From NCBI GenBank assembly GCA_037039925.1, contig JAXRKP010000006.1, positions 795,001-859,000 of the forward strand: a stretch of DNA of 64,000 bases. Direction: 5' to 3'. This document shows positions 1 to 50,645 of this stretch, in pieces. A program made the position numbers and the translations under genes. The DNA comes from Doris montereyensis. Its lineage: Eukaryota; Mollusca; Gastropoda; Nudibranchia; Dorididae. The notes under the pieces were generated by a model. It was not told where the DNA came from, made no database searches, and saw nothing but the letters and a program-made list of their open reading frames with translations. Numbering within the stretch: position 1 is the first letter of the stretch; each line of letters starts with the position of its first letter.

Positions 1-167
1 CAACTTATCAAGTATCAAACTCCGAGAAAACGTAAACAAAATATCTTTAAAAATCTTAAATTTTAGAAATTTACGCGGGGAAAAAAGGGGTAAGAAGATA
101 TGAGAATAGCCTTTGCCTCTTCATTATATTTGTTATGGTGCTGATGATATATTATGCACGTCATTAA

Positions 168-1650
168 GGGGATATGCAGCACCTATGGGTTAAAATATCA
201 AAATTGAGGTCAGGCATTTCTTTCCAGTTCAACTTCTTAGCTTTACTTACAAAACCATCTCCAAGTGTGAATTCCCTGTCTTTCTGTAAAAAATAGTCTT
301 TGAAGACAACAGCCGTCACAGTTTTATGACAAATTATCACACTTTGCCTTATGTTGAGACCCTCACAAAGCTATAACCCCTCAATTAAAACAGAATCGTC
401 CTACCATTATACACCTTTCTTGTATCCCTGTGCTGTCACGTTGAGACTCGACAGCCAGCTATCCTTTTTAGTATTATCATAGTACAATTTGTGTTCAGGA
501 TTACAGCAAAGCCCACACTTCCATATATGGGCAATGGATGCTCAAACTACAAACATCCAGGCGAGCAGCAAATATCCCTTCTCATGGCTGGCTCATTTAG
601 CCAATCAACACCGCTTTTTGTTGACCACGCTTATGAACAAGGCAGTCGGTTCAGGATTGAGTCAGCTTAAAAGTAATGCATTTTTGGCTAATCATTTTGT
701 ATTTATGATTTTGGGAAAATTATTTGATTAACATGTTGAATTTTGATGCCATAAAATCATCAAAAAGTATATTCAATGAAATCAGACATATTTGTTTTTA
801 TTATTTAATTTGTTTTTAAATGTGCTTAAAAAAATCAGCTATTGTTTGATTTTGATTTAAAGGTGCACAAAATATATGAAAATCAAAAATAAACCAGTGA
901 AAATCTCATGTTTAGCTGTGTACCAAATTTCAACATTGTGAGATTTAGAAAGGTGCTAGAAACTTCATCTTTTTTTTGTATGTTTCAGGAATGATATAGC
1001 CATATTGTGAAATTTGAATTGTGTCCAAAGATGTTGAGTCCATTCTAGAGTGGAGTGGGTATTTTTTAATTATTTTTCTAGTTATTTGATTGAATACATT
1101 CATTTATTTTGCATTGTTTTTATTATAAATGCTGTTTGATGTTTCAGGTAAAAACACATGAGCTGAAAATTGTAGTAGAAAGGTGTGTTTTTGTATGTTT
1201 TTATCATTGTGAAATTTGAATTGTGCTGTGGAGAGTTATTTTTTAGACTATTCTTTTCTAGTTATTTGTAAATAAATTTTGCACATACATTTATTGCCAA
1301 AATTATATTTTCAAAATTTTGTTTATGTGTTTTATATGTCAAATTATAAATTATAAAAACATAAATAAAAACAAAAATCCAAATTTCGTTTTGAAGTTTT
1401 ATAGTAGACCTAGTCATTCACTTGAACAATTTGTATGTGACGCTTTTGGAGTGATTGGACATAAACTTTTTTTAAAGCTATGTTTAAAAACTGTAAACAA
1501 AAACATTAAAATTCAAGGTGGCGGCTATTTCCATGGCAAATCAAGCAAACAACACCACAGTTCATGTTTCAATACACAAATTGCATATGTGCATAATTCA
1601 ACCCAAAAAATTTAAAAGGAAAAAAATAGTTTCAGAATCCACATATCCCC
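168..1650 (-). mobile_element. TTAA-flanked non-autonomous DNA element (T1)
   Basis: Both ends are exact: TTAA at 164-167 is followed by GGGGATATGCAGC, and CACATATCCCC is followed by TTAA at 1,651-1,654. The terminal inverted repeat GGGGATATG is 9 bases. The interior is AT-rich without a credible long reading frame, so the copy is non-autonomous. About 120 bases from the right end, read on the minus strand, lies a box close to GCCATGGAAATAGCCGCC that recurs in elements at 22,366, 25,394 and 53,784; it sets the orientation given. TTAA duplication is the hallmark of piggyBac-superfamily transposition, but G-tract ends are not the textbook piggyBac terminus, so the superfamily is inferred. Confidence 0.7.
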
Positions 1651-1654
1651 TTAA

Positions 1655-2080
1655 TCTCCCCATCCATCATTTGTAGCATGTTTCATAGTCATAGTACATG
1701 ACACCGCTTGAGTTTGGTTAAACATATCATTTTGCTTTGACTTTGGGCCGTGACTGAACAGACAAACACTGGGACTACCAATATGGAAATCTCAAATTGT
1801 CGGCTATGTCAGACTCATTGACCCAACCTGGGGTTTTGAGATAACCATGCTGTATTGTACATAATCATGTTACACTTCATGAGCGAAAATGTTGTAAGGG
1901 TTTTGCAGAATAACCTCTCACGTGGATTTCCATAATTTTTTGTCTTTTTTGTCAAAAAACATTATGAATCCAACAATTTAGAAATGTTTCTTTTGTATTG
2001 ACCAAATCTATCCCGAAGAAATATTTTAAGAAAATTAGAAGGCAAACAACAAAAAAAGACTCATATTACTCAAAAGCCAT
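1655..2080. other. AT-rich spacer, nothing recognised
   Basis: No splice-bounded open frame, repeat unit or RNA gene is seen. It presumably belongs to a TRPM intron or to flanking repeat remains. Confidence 0.4.
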
Positions 2081-3190
2081 TTACGTACAGAGCCCACATT
2101 GTACAAGAGAATAGATAACAAGGATAAATCTATTGTAAATTTTATATTCATGCATAGTGTATCTTGGCAGGACATCATTTCCTGAATCTTCACACCTCAC
2201 AGATTGCAGCCAACTTTTCCAGCCTCTGTCACTGTCATATTCAGCCAGTCTGTTACATTTTGTTCCCATTTGTGTTGGTCTCCCTCTCTCCTCTCTTGCC
2301 CTCTATTTTTCCTTATAATAATTTTGATTTTTTCCATTTGCTCCATGTCCTTTATGTGCCCAAAATACCTTAGTTTCACATTCTTTATGTTGATGAATAG
2401 CCTTTGGGGGTGGACTTTATTCTTTCAAGGACATTTGGTAGTTAACAGTCTATGAAGCACATAATTATGTAAAATTTGGTTGACTTCCTGACAACTTTCA
2501 ATAATTACATGCAGGTTGACTTTGTGATCACATGTTTCACTATTTTTCAAAACCGGCCTGCCATTTGCTGACTTGTTCTTCCAGATTGTTTTGTAGGCGC
2601 TTCATGATAATCTTTAATAATATCTTACTTGTGTGGCTAAATAGAGATATTGTCCTGTAATTGAGCATTGTTGGAGATCCTTTTTTGGTAAGGAGATAGA
2701 TGTTGTTCTTTTTCAGTCTGTTGGTCACTTCCAATTCTTCCATATTTTTTTTACAAAGAGCATAGTATACATTTATTCCTGTTTTGTTTATATTTTTTCA
2801 TTTCATTGTATGCTTCTCTGCTTTTGACAGTTTTTATAAATTATTCAATCTGTCTGCACTTTATATTGAAAAAAGCCCTTCTGTCTTCTTTGCACGGCTT
2901 CTTTATCTTTTTGGCTGCTATCTTATAGCATTCACTGTGAATTCCTTCATCTCTTTTCTTTCTTCTATTTTAGCCAAAAATTTCTTTGTGATGCATGGTT
3001 GAATTTTTCTTGTCTTCTATTTGATCAGGTCAGTACTTGAGTATTCAAAGGCAAATATATCTTTCAAAATTTTCAGATTCTATCTCCAGTTGCTTTATGA
3101 TATTAAGAAAATTATTAACCGCTTATATCTTCTGTGTTGACTTCAGTATCACCCAGGAGAAGTCCATTTAAGAATTGTTGAACAATAATT
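2081..3190 (-). mobile_element. Decayed LINE fragment (linker, start of RT, 3' end)
   Basis: Read on the minus strand, three pieces of one non-LTR retrotransposon follow each other. A charged linker (about 3,000-2,760) resembles the region between endonuclease and RT. The N-terminal RT blocks (2,743-2,540) contain PKKG-type, NYRTISL and SKILLKIIMKRLQ-like motifs ending in QAGF. A C-terminal tail (2,379-2,197) has the YFGHI and RRREGDQ-like segments that close many animal LINE proteins. The central RT catalytic part is deleted and the pieces are in different frames, so the copy is dead. Confidence 0.7.
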
Positions 3191-3608
3191 CTTCTAAATA
3201 GTATTTAAAGAGATAAAAAAAATATCCTGCTGAATGGTAAGTAATTGAAAAGATAAATTCTTTGACTAACTATTATTACAAAGCATAAGACTGGAGGTCA
3301 AGAAACAAATATTTAAGAGTTTCCTCATAAATCTCTCCCTCCTCTTCCCCCTCCCTCCTCCACCATAAAACCCCCAAATCCAAAACAAAACAAGAAAACA
3401 CCAAACCAAAGTTTATAGAATGCATTTCTAATGATGATTGCAGAAAGAAGGTATGAACTTGTCGCCTATTTTGAAATGGATTACATTGGTGGAGAGAAAA
3501 TAACTGAAGTTGATTAAAAAGATCAATGTGTTACCTCATTTCATACAGATTCTAGATAAGTTTTGCATTCACGGGTTTTGATTTAGAGACACAATAATGT
3601 AATGATAC
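3191..3608. other. Intron-like spacer
   Basis: Sequence downstream of the last visible TRPM exon on the minus strand. Nothing coding or repetitive is recognised. Confidence 0.4.
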
Positions 3609-43782
<40,174 letters not shown>

Positions 43783-44087
43783 GGCCGATCGACTTCACAC
43801 CATGTTAAGCGTAACGACGATGCTGCTGCTATGGCACAAGATGTAAACAATGATATAAGAACTCTTCCGTTAATAAGATTTAAAAGACGTCTAGATATTT
43901 ACCACTTTTCAAGGACCTTCAGAGCGAGGAAGTGAAACGAGACCCTCCTATGCTAGGGCGCTCAAAATGAACGTCAAACCTTGTGTTTACTGTTGAGCTG
44001 AGTTTAAAACAATAGTTAAAAGACATTTTAAGGAGGACATTAATCTAGATGTATACTTATAGATCTGTATTGAATTGCAAAGAAACG
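43783..44087. promoter_or_regulatory. Presumed bidirectional promoter region
   Basis: The 305 bases lie between the presumed TRPM start codon (minus) and the start codon of the plus-strand gene. No TATA box stands out. It contains CGTAACGACGATGCTG and CTTCCGTTAATAAG with more CpG than the surroundings. The promoter role is inferred from geometry only. Confidence 0.3.
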
Positions 44088-44219
44088 ATGCCTTTTTTAT
44101 CTGGAATAAAACGCAAACCTGGCTTTGGACTGACGACTGAAAATGAAAGTAAGGGATCTCAAGAACAGCTGTTTGAACACTCAAAAGCAAAGAAACATCA
44201 GTTGCAAGCTCTCCATACT
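44088..44219 (+). CDS. Unrecognised gene, first coding exon
   Basis: ATG at 44,088 has A at -3; the in-frame ATG at 44,049 has a poor context. It encodes 44 residues, MPFLSGIKRKPGFGLTTENE through KAKKHQLQALHT: basic, no signal peptide or membrane helix. It ends at ACT|GTAAGT, a consensus donor, in phase 0. The next exon candidate at 47,631 also enters in phase 0. I do not recognise the protein. Head-to-head with TRPM. Confidence 0.5.
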
Positions 44220-45343
44220 GTAAGTGGGTACAGTGTAAGGAAGGATACACTTACTATTGAAATTTTAAAAGCCTTAGATCTATCTAGACAAGAATGTAAA
44301 ACTACAGTACATCTAGTCTCCGCTTAAAAATGCAGTCCGCATCATACATGTGACAAAAGCCTTGTGCATATTTTAATTTTGGCGGCTGAATGTGCATTTT
44401 GACAGAGTCAAAAAGCCACGACCCGTTAGTGTCTATTTACATTGTCATTCTTATTTGGAAGAACATGTAAACTCTCTCTTTTTGTTTGTCACTGTGAGGG
44501 GTTTAGTTGTTTTATTTGTTGGTTTGATATAAGATCCAATAGGCCTTCTCATAATCATAGATCTATTCGTTTTTTTCTCTCACTCAAGACTAAACAAGGG
44601 GTGGCATGTTGAAGACATTCAGCAACAATGTTGTTTTTTATTTGTTGATATTCGTGTTATACAGAGTACGATCTCCGTGGGTACATGTGACGCAAGACCT
44701 TTCGGAGATTTTGTCATTGTTGTGATAGATTATATTAAAAAAAGAGACAATCGGACTGTCTGTCTGGCAGGGCTGTCGAGTCAGGAAGCGACGGGTGAGG
44801 GTGACCAGAGCTGAAACAGTCAAAACTAGTTGTATAAATGTTGTATGTAAAGTGCACACATGGTTAACAGATCTAGATGCCACACCCGTGTGCATGACAG
44901 ATTTTGTCGCTGAGACGAGGCAAGAAGAGGTAATAATCAAGTTTATTTTTTAACAGGAATTGTTTTAAATGCAACAAATTGAAGACAGACCAACAAGAAT
45001 CTGTTGCATTTTGAGAGGATAATGAGGCATTTAGCTCCTACTGGCAATCTGATGCAATGCTCAAATTCCCAGATCAGTTGTAACTCTTTTGCGTGGTTGT
45101 TTTTAACTAGTGTTATTCATCGTATAGTGACATTAGGAGACATACGCGTCGACTTTTAACACTTAAACATTATCTTTCTAAACGTTTGAATTAAAATATA
45201 TGACTAGATTTATTTAGATATATACATATAAAAATGGGGAAATAGTTGCTATGGCATTTTCGACATCCTATGCGTGTCATTTCACGACTTGTTCTTGCCA
45301 GTGCCAGCCGGGAGAGCAGAACGCTAAATCTGCTTGTTGTTAA
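44220..45343 (+). other. Intron 1 of the unrecognised gene, left part
   Basis: No other coding exon or repeat recognised; short minus-strand frames lack motifs. Confidence 0.35.
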
Positions 45344-46420
45344 CTCTTTCACTACCACGAGCCGTGTTTCACGGCTCCTGTCACCCTCCATTTTGGACCA
45401 CTCACAGCTCACTTCTTTCACTTTCCAAATAGGTCCTACTTTTGCAATAATAGTAACCTAAATCAAATCCGACATTATGAAATGACTAATTGACTTCCTC
45501 CCTTGCTCTAGATGTCAACAAACCCACACATGTTTCTAGATCTAGTATTATTTGACGCATGTTTCTAAATTGTGTATTGTTCCCGGAGTGAGTTTGTTTA
45601 TTATGGATCCAAGTGCGTCTGGTTCTAGCCGTCAAGGTTTTCAGTTGATAGAGCTCGAGAACTGTTGAATTTATGGACCCAGGATGACGACAATGAGCCT
45701 TCAGTGTTGAGTGACGATAGTGGGAAATTATGAAGCCGACAGTAGTAGTAGTAGCAATGATGATCACAACACAGGAGGTGGGCGTGGTCGGACAGCTGTG
45801 TTGTCTTAATGTTGGTAAATGAAAGAGGCCTATAACAGTAGTGGATCTAGAGGTAGTGCTGCTAGCGGCAAAAAAAGTAGAGTCAGTGCTACTAGACCTA
45901 GTGCTGGGGCTAGTGTCAGTGTTGGAAGAGGGACTGGAGAACAACTACAATGGGCTGAGGTAGCACATGGAAGAACTAACTAGTATTTTTTATTATTTTT
46001 GTCTGCATATATGTGATTTAAATTTTTCTTTGACAACTTTTTTATCATTTATTCAATGGGCATATAATTTGCATGGACTGTACATATATAAACTATAAAC
46101 AATCTACTGGAGTATTAGATAAATTGGAGCAACAGCAACAGAGATATTCAAAATGTGATTTGACATTAAATGTTACTTGTGAAAACTTTTTTTCATCAAC
46201 ATATTTTGGCCCCCTAATTTTTTTTCTCATGTTATAGAATGATAATTGTCTGCAACATATTTAGAAAGATCAGTGTATCCTTTCTTTCCATATATAATAC
46301 ATGTGGTAAGTACAAAAAATTGAACCCCAAATTTAATTTTATTGGGGGTTGGTAGGATCAGAAAGTTTGTCACTGATAGGGCCCAGTCCACATGTAGAAA
46401 ACCTCCTGGTAGTGAGAGAG
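45344..46420 (+). mobile_element. piggyBac-type element, internally deleted
   Basis: TTAA flanks both sides (45,340-45,343 and 46,421-46,424). The terminal inverted repeats CTCTTTCACTACCACGAG and CTCTCTCACTACCAGGAG match at 16 of 18 positions. Just inside the left end GAGCCGTGTTTCACGGCTC can form a hairpin. From 45,604 frames encode an acidic/Ser-rich start (MDPSASGSSRQGFQ; DDDNEPSVLSDDS-like; YEADSSSSSNDDH), typical of the N-terminus of piggyBac transposases; the catalytic DDD domain and C-terminal Cys domain are absent. It lies in intron 1 of the plus-strand gene. Confidence 0.75.
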
Positions 46421-46424
46421 TTAA

Positions 46425-47400
46425 GTGCTTGCATTTTCACCCTTTCAAACTCCAGAAGTCTAAATTGCTCAAGTCTGACTATCTTGTGTTACCATAAAAT
46501 CTAATTAATAATTGAGGATTTTATATCACTCTTGTAAATAAATGTTGTATCTCTCCTTTTATTTTGATTGTGATGAATTGCGCTGACAATGATCTATCTT
46601 GTGACTCAAAAGAGATTTTTTTGAATGATTCCTCTGGGACATCATTCTTTCCATGAAAATTGTATTGTTTAATTGGAATGCTCGCCACTTATTTGGAATT
46701 GGGGTTCAAATCGAAACAAAAATTGTAATGTGAAGGTCGCTGGAACGCAAAAACCATAACACTTATCAGCTGTTAAATTTAGATGGAATGTGCAATACAA
46801 TGCCTATATTTGATATATGTGGCTTTATTGCATAGACTAGTGAATGAGACTAACGCAAGAATATCTCATCAGATGATCATTGATGATGAATGGCTGGCCA
46901 GGTGTTGGATTTAGATGGAGGGTGCACTTATTGAACATGATGACCCGGACGGACCAATGACAAGACGATACGTATAGCGTATTGCATAGGCTCGGGTTAG
47001 TTCATCACTCAAGTTCCACCCCTTTCCCTACCTCAGTCCAGTCAGCTTCTCATTCTCACCAATGTGACACACGTCAGGTGACAAGGTGTGAGAATACAGG
47101 TAACAGTACAATTTTGCTTACGACTTATAGACCCGTCGAAAGCCATTTTGTTGCAATAGTCATATAATAAAAACCGGCAGTTACACAGGCTAGTCTTTAA
47201 CTAGTGAAAAAGTTATGACACTAGTGTGTAACTTTTTTCGTATTAAACATTACAGATTTGTTTTTGGAGTGGAACACATCAAGGGGAATATGAATGTGCG
47301 ACTGCCGATAACATAATAATATGTAGAAAACTGCATAAAGAAGAAATAAACGTACCTGTACCAATTATCATAATCATGTACATAATATGTATAATACATT
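46425..47400 (+). other. Intron 1 of the unrecognised gene, right part
   Basis: Nothing recognised apart from the pogo-like end that follows. Confidence 0.35.
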
Positions 47401-47402
47401 TT

Positions 47403-47498
47403 AAGGTCATTCCGTTCATGGAAACCGCCTAAATGAAAAAATTAAGGAACATTTTCCTTGGAACGGTATTGTTCCAATTAAGCGGCTTTGACTGTATT
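47403..47498 (-). mobile_element. pogo/Tigger-like transposon end
   Basis: The reverse complement begins CAGTCAAAGCCGCTTAATTG, the usual CAGT.AA..CGCTTA terminus of pogo-type elements, and contains GGCGGTTTCC. Only one end is clear. Confidence 0.45.
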
Positions 47499-47630
47499 AT
47501 TGTTATTACTGGTATTATTGTAATATTAATTAGTATTAATATTTATTATCATTAGTACCCTTCTCCTCATCATCATCATTATTGTTATTATCATAAAATA
47601 CCTTTTTTATACTTGTTTTATTCTAAACAG

Positions 47631-48056
47631 TTTGGAAATGAAGGGTGCCCTGGCAATGACTGGACTCCTCCTATCTTGAATATGGATCACCCAAGTGAAA
47701 GCCAAATGAACAGAGTTTTCACAAACAGTCATTCCAACATATCTGCACCATGGCCTTGTGCTGCACACCCTCTTACATCTTCATTTCCTGATGATCATTC
47801 GACAAAATTTACTTCAAAGACTTCAGATCCCACCCTTAGTGTTAGTCTTTCGGCGGAGCATGGACATTTTCAAACTATAGCACAAACACCTCACCACTTG
47901 CTTCATACATATGATAGGCCTATGTGTCCCGAACTGCAATCTGCAAATCATTTCACAATTTCAGCAGCGTTTTCCAGAAAATGACTCTTCATTTTTATTA
48001 CCTCTTAATCCACAAGCAGTAGAGAGATGCCCAGAGTGTGCTGCCGGGGGAAATCT
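47631..48056 (+). CDS. Unrecognised gene, second exon candidate
   Basis: The acceptor TTTATTCTAAACAG|TTTGG follows a good pyrimidine tract; phase 0 entry fits exon 1. The first 117 codons read FGNEGCPGNDWTPPILNMDH, a Ser/His/Pro-rich stretch, and TGA at 47,982. In the +1 frame the sequence stays open through FPENDSSFLLPLNPQAVERC, PECAAGGNL to a strong donor CT|GTGAGT. One base too many near 47,950 would unite the two frames. The CPEC pair might start a zinc-binding module continued in a later exon. Alternatively the gene ends at the TGA. No homologue recognised. Confidence 0.45.
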
Positions 48057-48689
48057 GTGAGTAGAGCCTCTACTTCACTTCTAAATTATGGGGGGGGGGT
48101 GCTACTTTCATGGCATTGTTGAATAACAGATACGCTGGTACATTTAGTAACATTGATCATACTATTTTGTACAATATTTTTAATGGCTAGATTGTGCTTT
48201 TCTGTCTTGTTTTTAGTTTAAAGATGTAAAGAAACAATAATTTTAGTTCTTATAATCTTTTGAGGTCAAGAAATACAAACTTAAACTTTTGGATACAAGA
48301 CTATTGAGAGTAAATCTGTTCCCGAGAGGGAGTTAAGGGAGCCTCAGCATTGAAAGGGTAGCCGCCTTCTCAACCACTGAAAATTTGTGGTGCCGATGAC
48401 AGATTAAGCCGCAGAGACCCACAACTGGCCCTAAGCCAGCTAAGACCGTATGCTAAGAGATTCCATTCCAAGGGTTCTGGTTTGAGCTCGAACGTAAAGA
48501 CAAATCCCCTTATGATGATGATACAATACTATCCCATCAAACATTTTTGGCAAAATTGATGTCAATTCTAAACATAAGAAATTAAGGCTACAAAAAAAGT
48601 GTATGATTTGACTTTATATTATGACAAGATAAAGCTTCAATGTAAAGACTGAAAATGTAGTTTTGTGTTGTAAATAGAGTGAGGTGCTT
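48057..48689. other. Spacer before LINE F cluster
   Basis: A G-run at 48,091-48,100. Bases 48,300-48,510 (GGAGTTAAGGGAGCCTCAGC, GGGTTCTGGTTTGAGCTCG) look repeat-like, perhaps SINE or LINE leader, but cannot be assigned. Confidence 0.35.
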
Positions 48690-49925
48690 GATATTTATCA
48701 CCTTTTGATTGAAGTTGCATCGAAAGATGAGTCGTCAAAGCTGCTCTGCACAAAACATTTTGATGATATCCCTCCTTGTTGACGTTGAGTTTCACCCGGG
48801 CCTCAAATTTCAGAGCCCTGTTGTCTTAACTGCAGAGGTGGACACTGCCTAATCCAAGGGCTGTCGGAGATGGCAGGAGGAAAAGGCCATCCTCCAATTT
48901 TTAGCACAGCACGCTGGAATGTTTTCCCAGGCTAGAGCAGTTTTCTTCCAAGTCTAGCTGCCTCTGTGCAGGGGAAACGTACTCTGCTGCTGTTCGGGAC
49001 AAGATGCTGTGACTTCCCAATAGCCTACAGCTAATGCCTCGTCGCCCAGGCAGCGAAATAAGCAGACCAGATCAGTGGTCAGCGGAGACACATCTGTCCC
49101 CACCAAGAACAGATTTGCTGTTTTTTGTGTGAGGAAGACATGTATTTTGATCCATGATCTTCCTACACCGCATCTCCCCCTCCACCTTGACCCCTACCCT
49201 GCCTCTTGTTGATGAAGACTCACCCCCACATCAATCTCCTACCCTGACTTCCTCCCAGAACCCAGTCCCTTTGTCACAACCCATTCCCTCTGATCCCACC
49301 CCCACCAAATCCTCATTCCCACCCCCTCCCGTCCTCCCAGAACCCAGTCCCTTCGTCACAACCCATTCCCTCTGATCCTACTCCCCCACCAAATCTTCAT
49401 TCGCACGCCCTCCCCGTAATCCTGACCTCCTTCCACTTCGTCTTTTTCAAGACTAAGTGTGAAGGAAGTACGAGCGAAAAACTCAGCCACCACCAAAGGA
49501 TTTGCCCCCTGGGACTCAGCCGCTGGTTGCCAAAGGCATGGACAGCTGAAGCCTGGTGCTCAGCCCTCCTTCAATAAATAAGACTAGGGTTCAGTCTTCA
49601 AACACACACAAATAATTAATTTCATATGAATACCATTTTGCAGTTGAATGTGAGAGACTAGAAGGGCAAATTATGAAGAGCTTGTTTTGTGTGGTTCGAA
49701 AAGATATCCTGCCCTAGCACTGCAGGAAAGTAAAAATAATAGAAGGTTGTCAGTAAAGGGATACACCTGTATACAGGGTAATAACACTACGCTTTTGTCT
49801 CAGCTTCCTCCCCTTTCATCTTTTTTGGGTATTTCAATGCCTGTTCTTCTCTATGGCAGGATTCCCAACTAGAAAGTTGTGGTCGAATGACAGAGAAATT
49901 GATCTTGGACCATGATATGATTTAA
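48690..49925 (+). mobile_element. LINE family F copy 1 (ORF1 and endonuclease start)
   Basis: ORF1 remains: IEVASKDESSKLLCTKHFDD (48,710-48,770), CLNCRGGHCLIQG near 48,830 (degenerate zinc-knuckle region), WQEEKAILQ, LAASVQGK, SVVSGDTSVPTKNRFAV (49,075-49,125), then a Pro/Ser-rich tail (49,160-49,420, with an internal duplication of SQNPVPLSQPIPSDP). The ORF2 endonuclease begins near 49,640 and is cut short by a deletion at about 49,860. Family resembles I/Nimb-type LINEs with gag-like ORF1. Confidence 0.75.
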
Positions 49926-50065
49926 TTCTCTTAAATTCAGGAGAAGCAACATTTCTTCATTCAGCTTCCTTGTGGGGAACCTGGGACCTCTCCAACAGAG
50001 GAGAGGAGCAGAATAGGTACCCCACCATCTCTCCTTCCATGCGTGTCGTAGAAGATGACTAAGGA

Positions 50066-50645
50066 TGCTGCAGGTTGCGAGGGGTATCAAGGCAGGTTGT
50101 CGCCTATGCATTACAATCCCTTTTGTGGTGCAGAGGCGACATTTCTTTTTCTCTTACTTTTGTCTTCTATCCACCCACTCTTTCATGCTCTATCGTCATG
50201 TCTTAATCTTCCCCTCTTCTTATTTCTTACTTTCACTCCCTTCACCTCCTCTGGGCTTGTAGGGCCCACCATGTCTGTGGCGGGTTGCGAGTAACAAGAT
50301 AGGGTGCCTATGCATTACAAGCCCTCTTGTGGCGTATAGGCGATATCTCTTTTCTCTTACTTTTATCTTCTATCCATCCACTCTTTCTTGCTCTTTCGTC
50401 ATGTCTTAATCTTCTCCCCTTCCTGCTTCTTACTCCCCTCATCCTCTGGGCCCCGAGACCTACTGTTTCTTGCCGCAGGTTATGAGTAGCAACAAGGCAG
50501 GATGTCGCCTATGCATTACAGACCTTTTGTGATGCAGAGGTGGCATCTCTTTTCTCTTACTTTTGTCTTCTATCCATCCGCTCTTTCTTGCGCTATCGAC
50601 ATGTCTTCGTCTCCTCTTCTTTCTACTTCTGGTCCCTCCTTTTGG
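50066..50645 (+). repeat. Three tandem ~200-bp units
   Basis: Units start at about 50,068 (GCAGGTTGCGAGGGG), 50,281 (GCGGGTTGCGAGTAAC) and 50,476 (GCAGGTTATGAGTAGC). Each contains GTCGCCTATGCATTACA-type sequence, TTTCTCTTACTTTTGTCTTC and TCGTCATGTCTTAATCTTC. They directly precede the leader of LINE F copy 2 and may be its 5' promoter units. Confidence 0.75.

Noticed and set aside
1319..1615. 98-codon plus-strand frame inside T1
   Set aside because: Low-complexity AT-rich translation without motifs; lies in a non-coding transposon interior.
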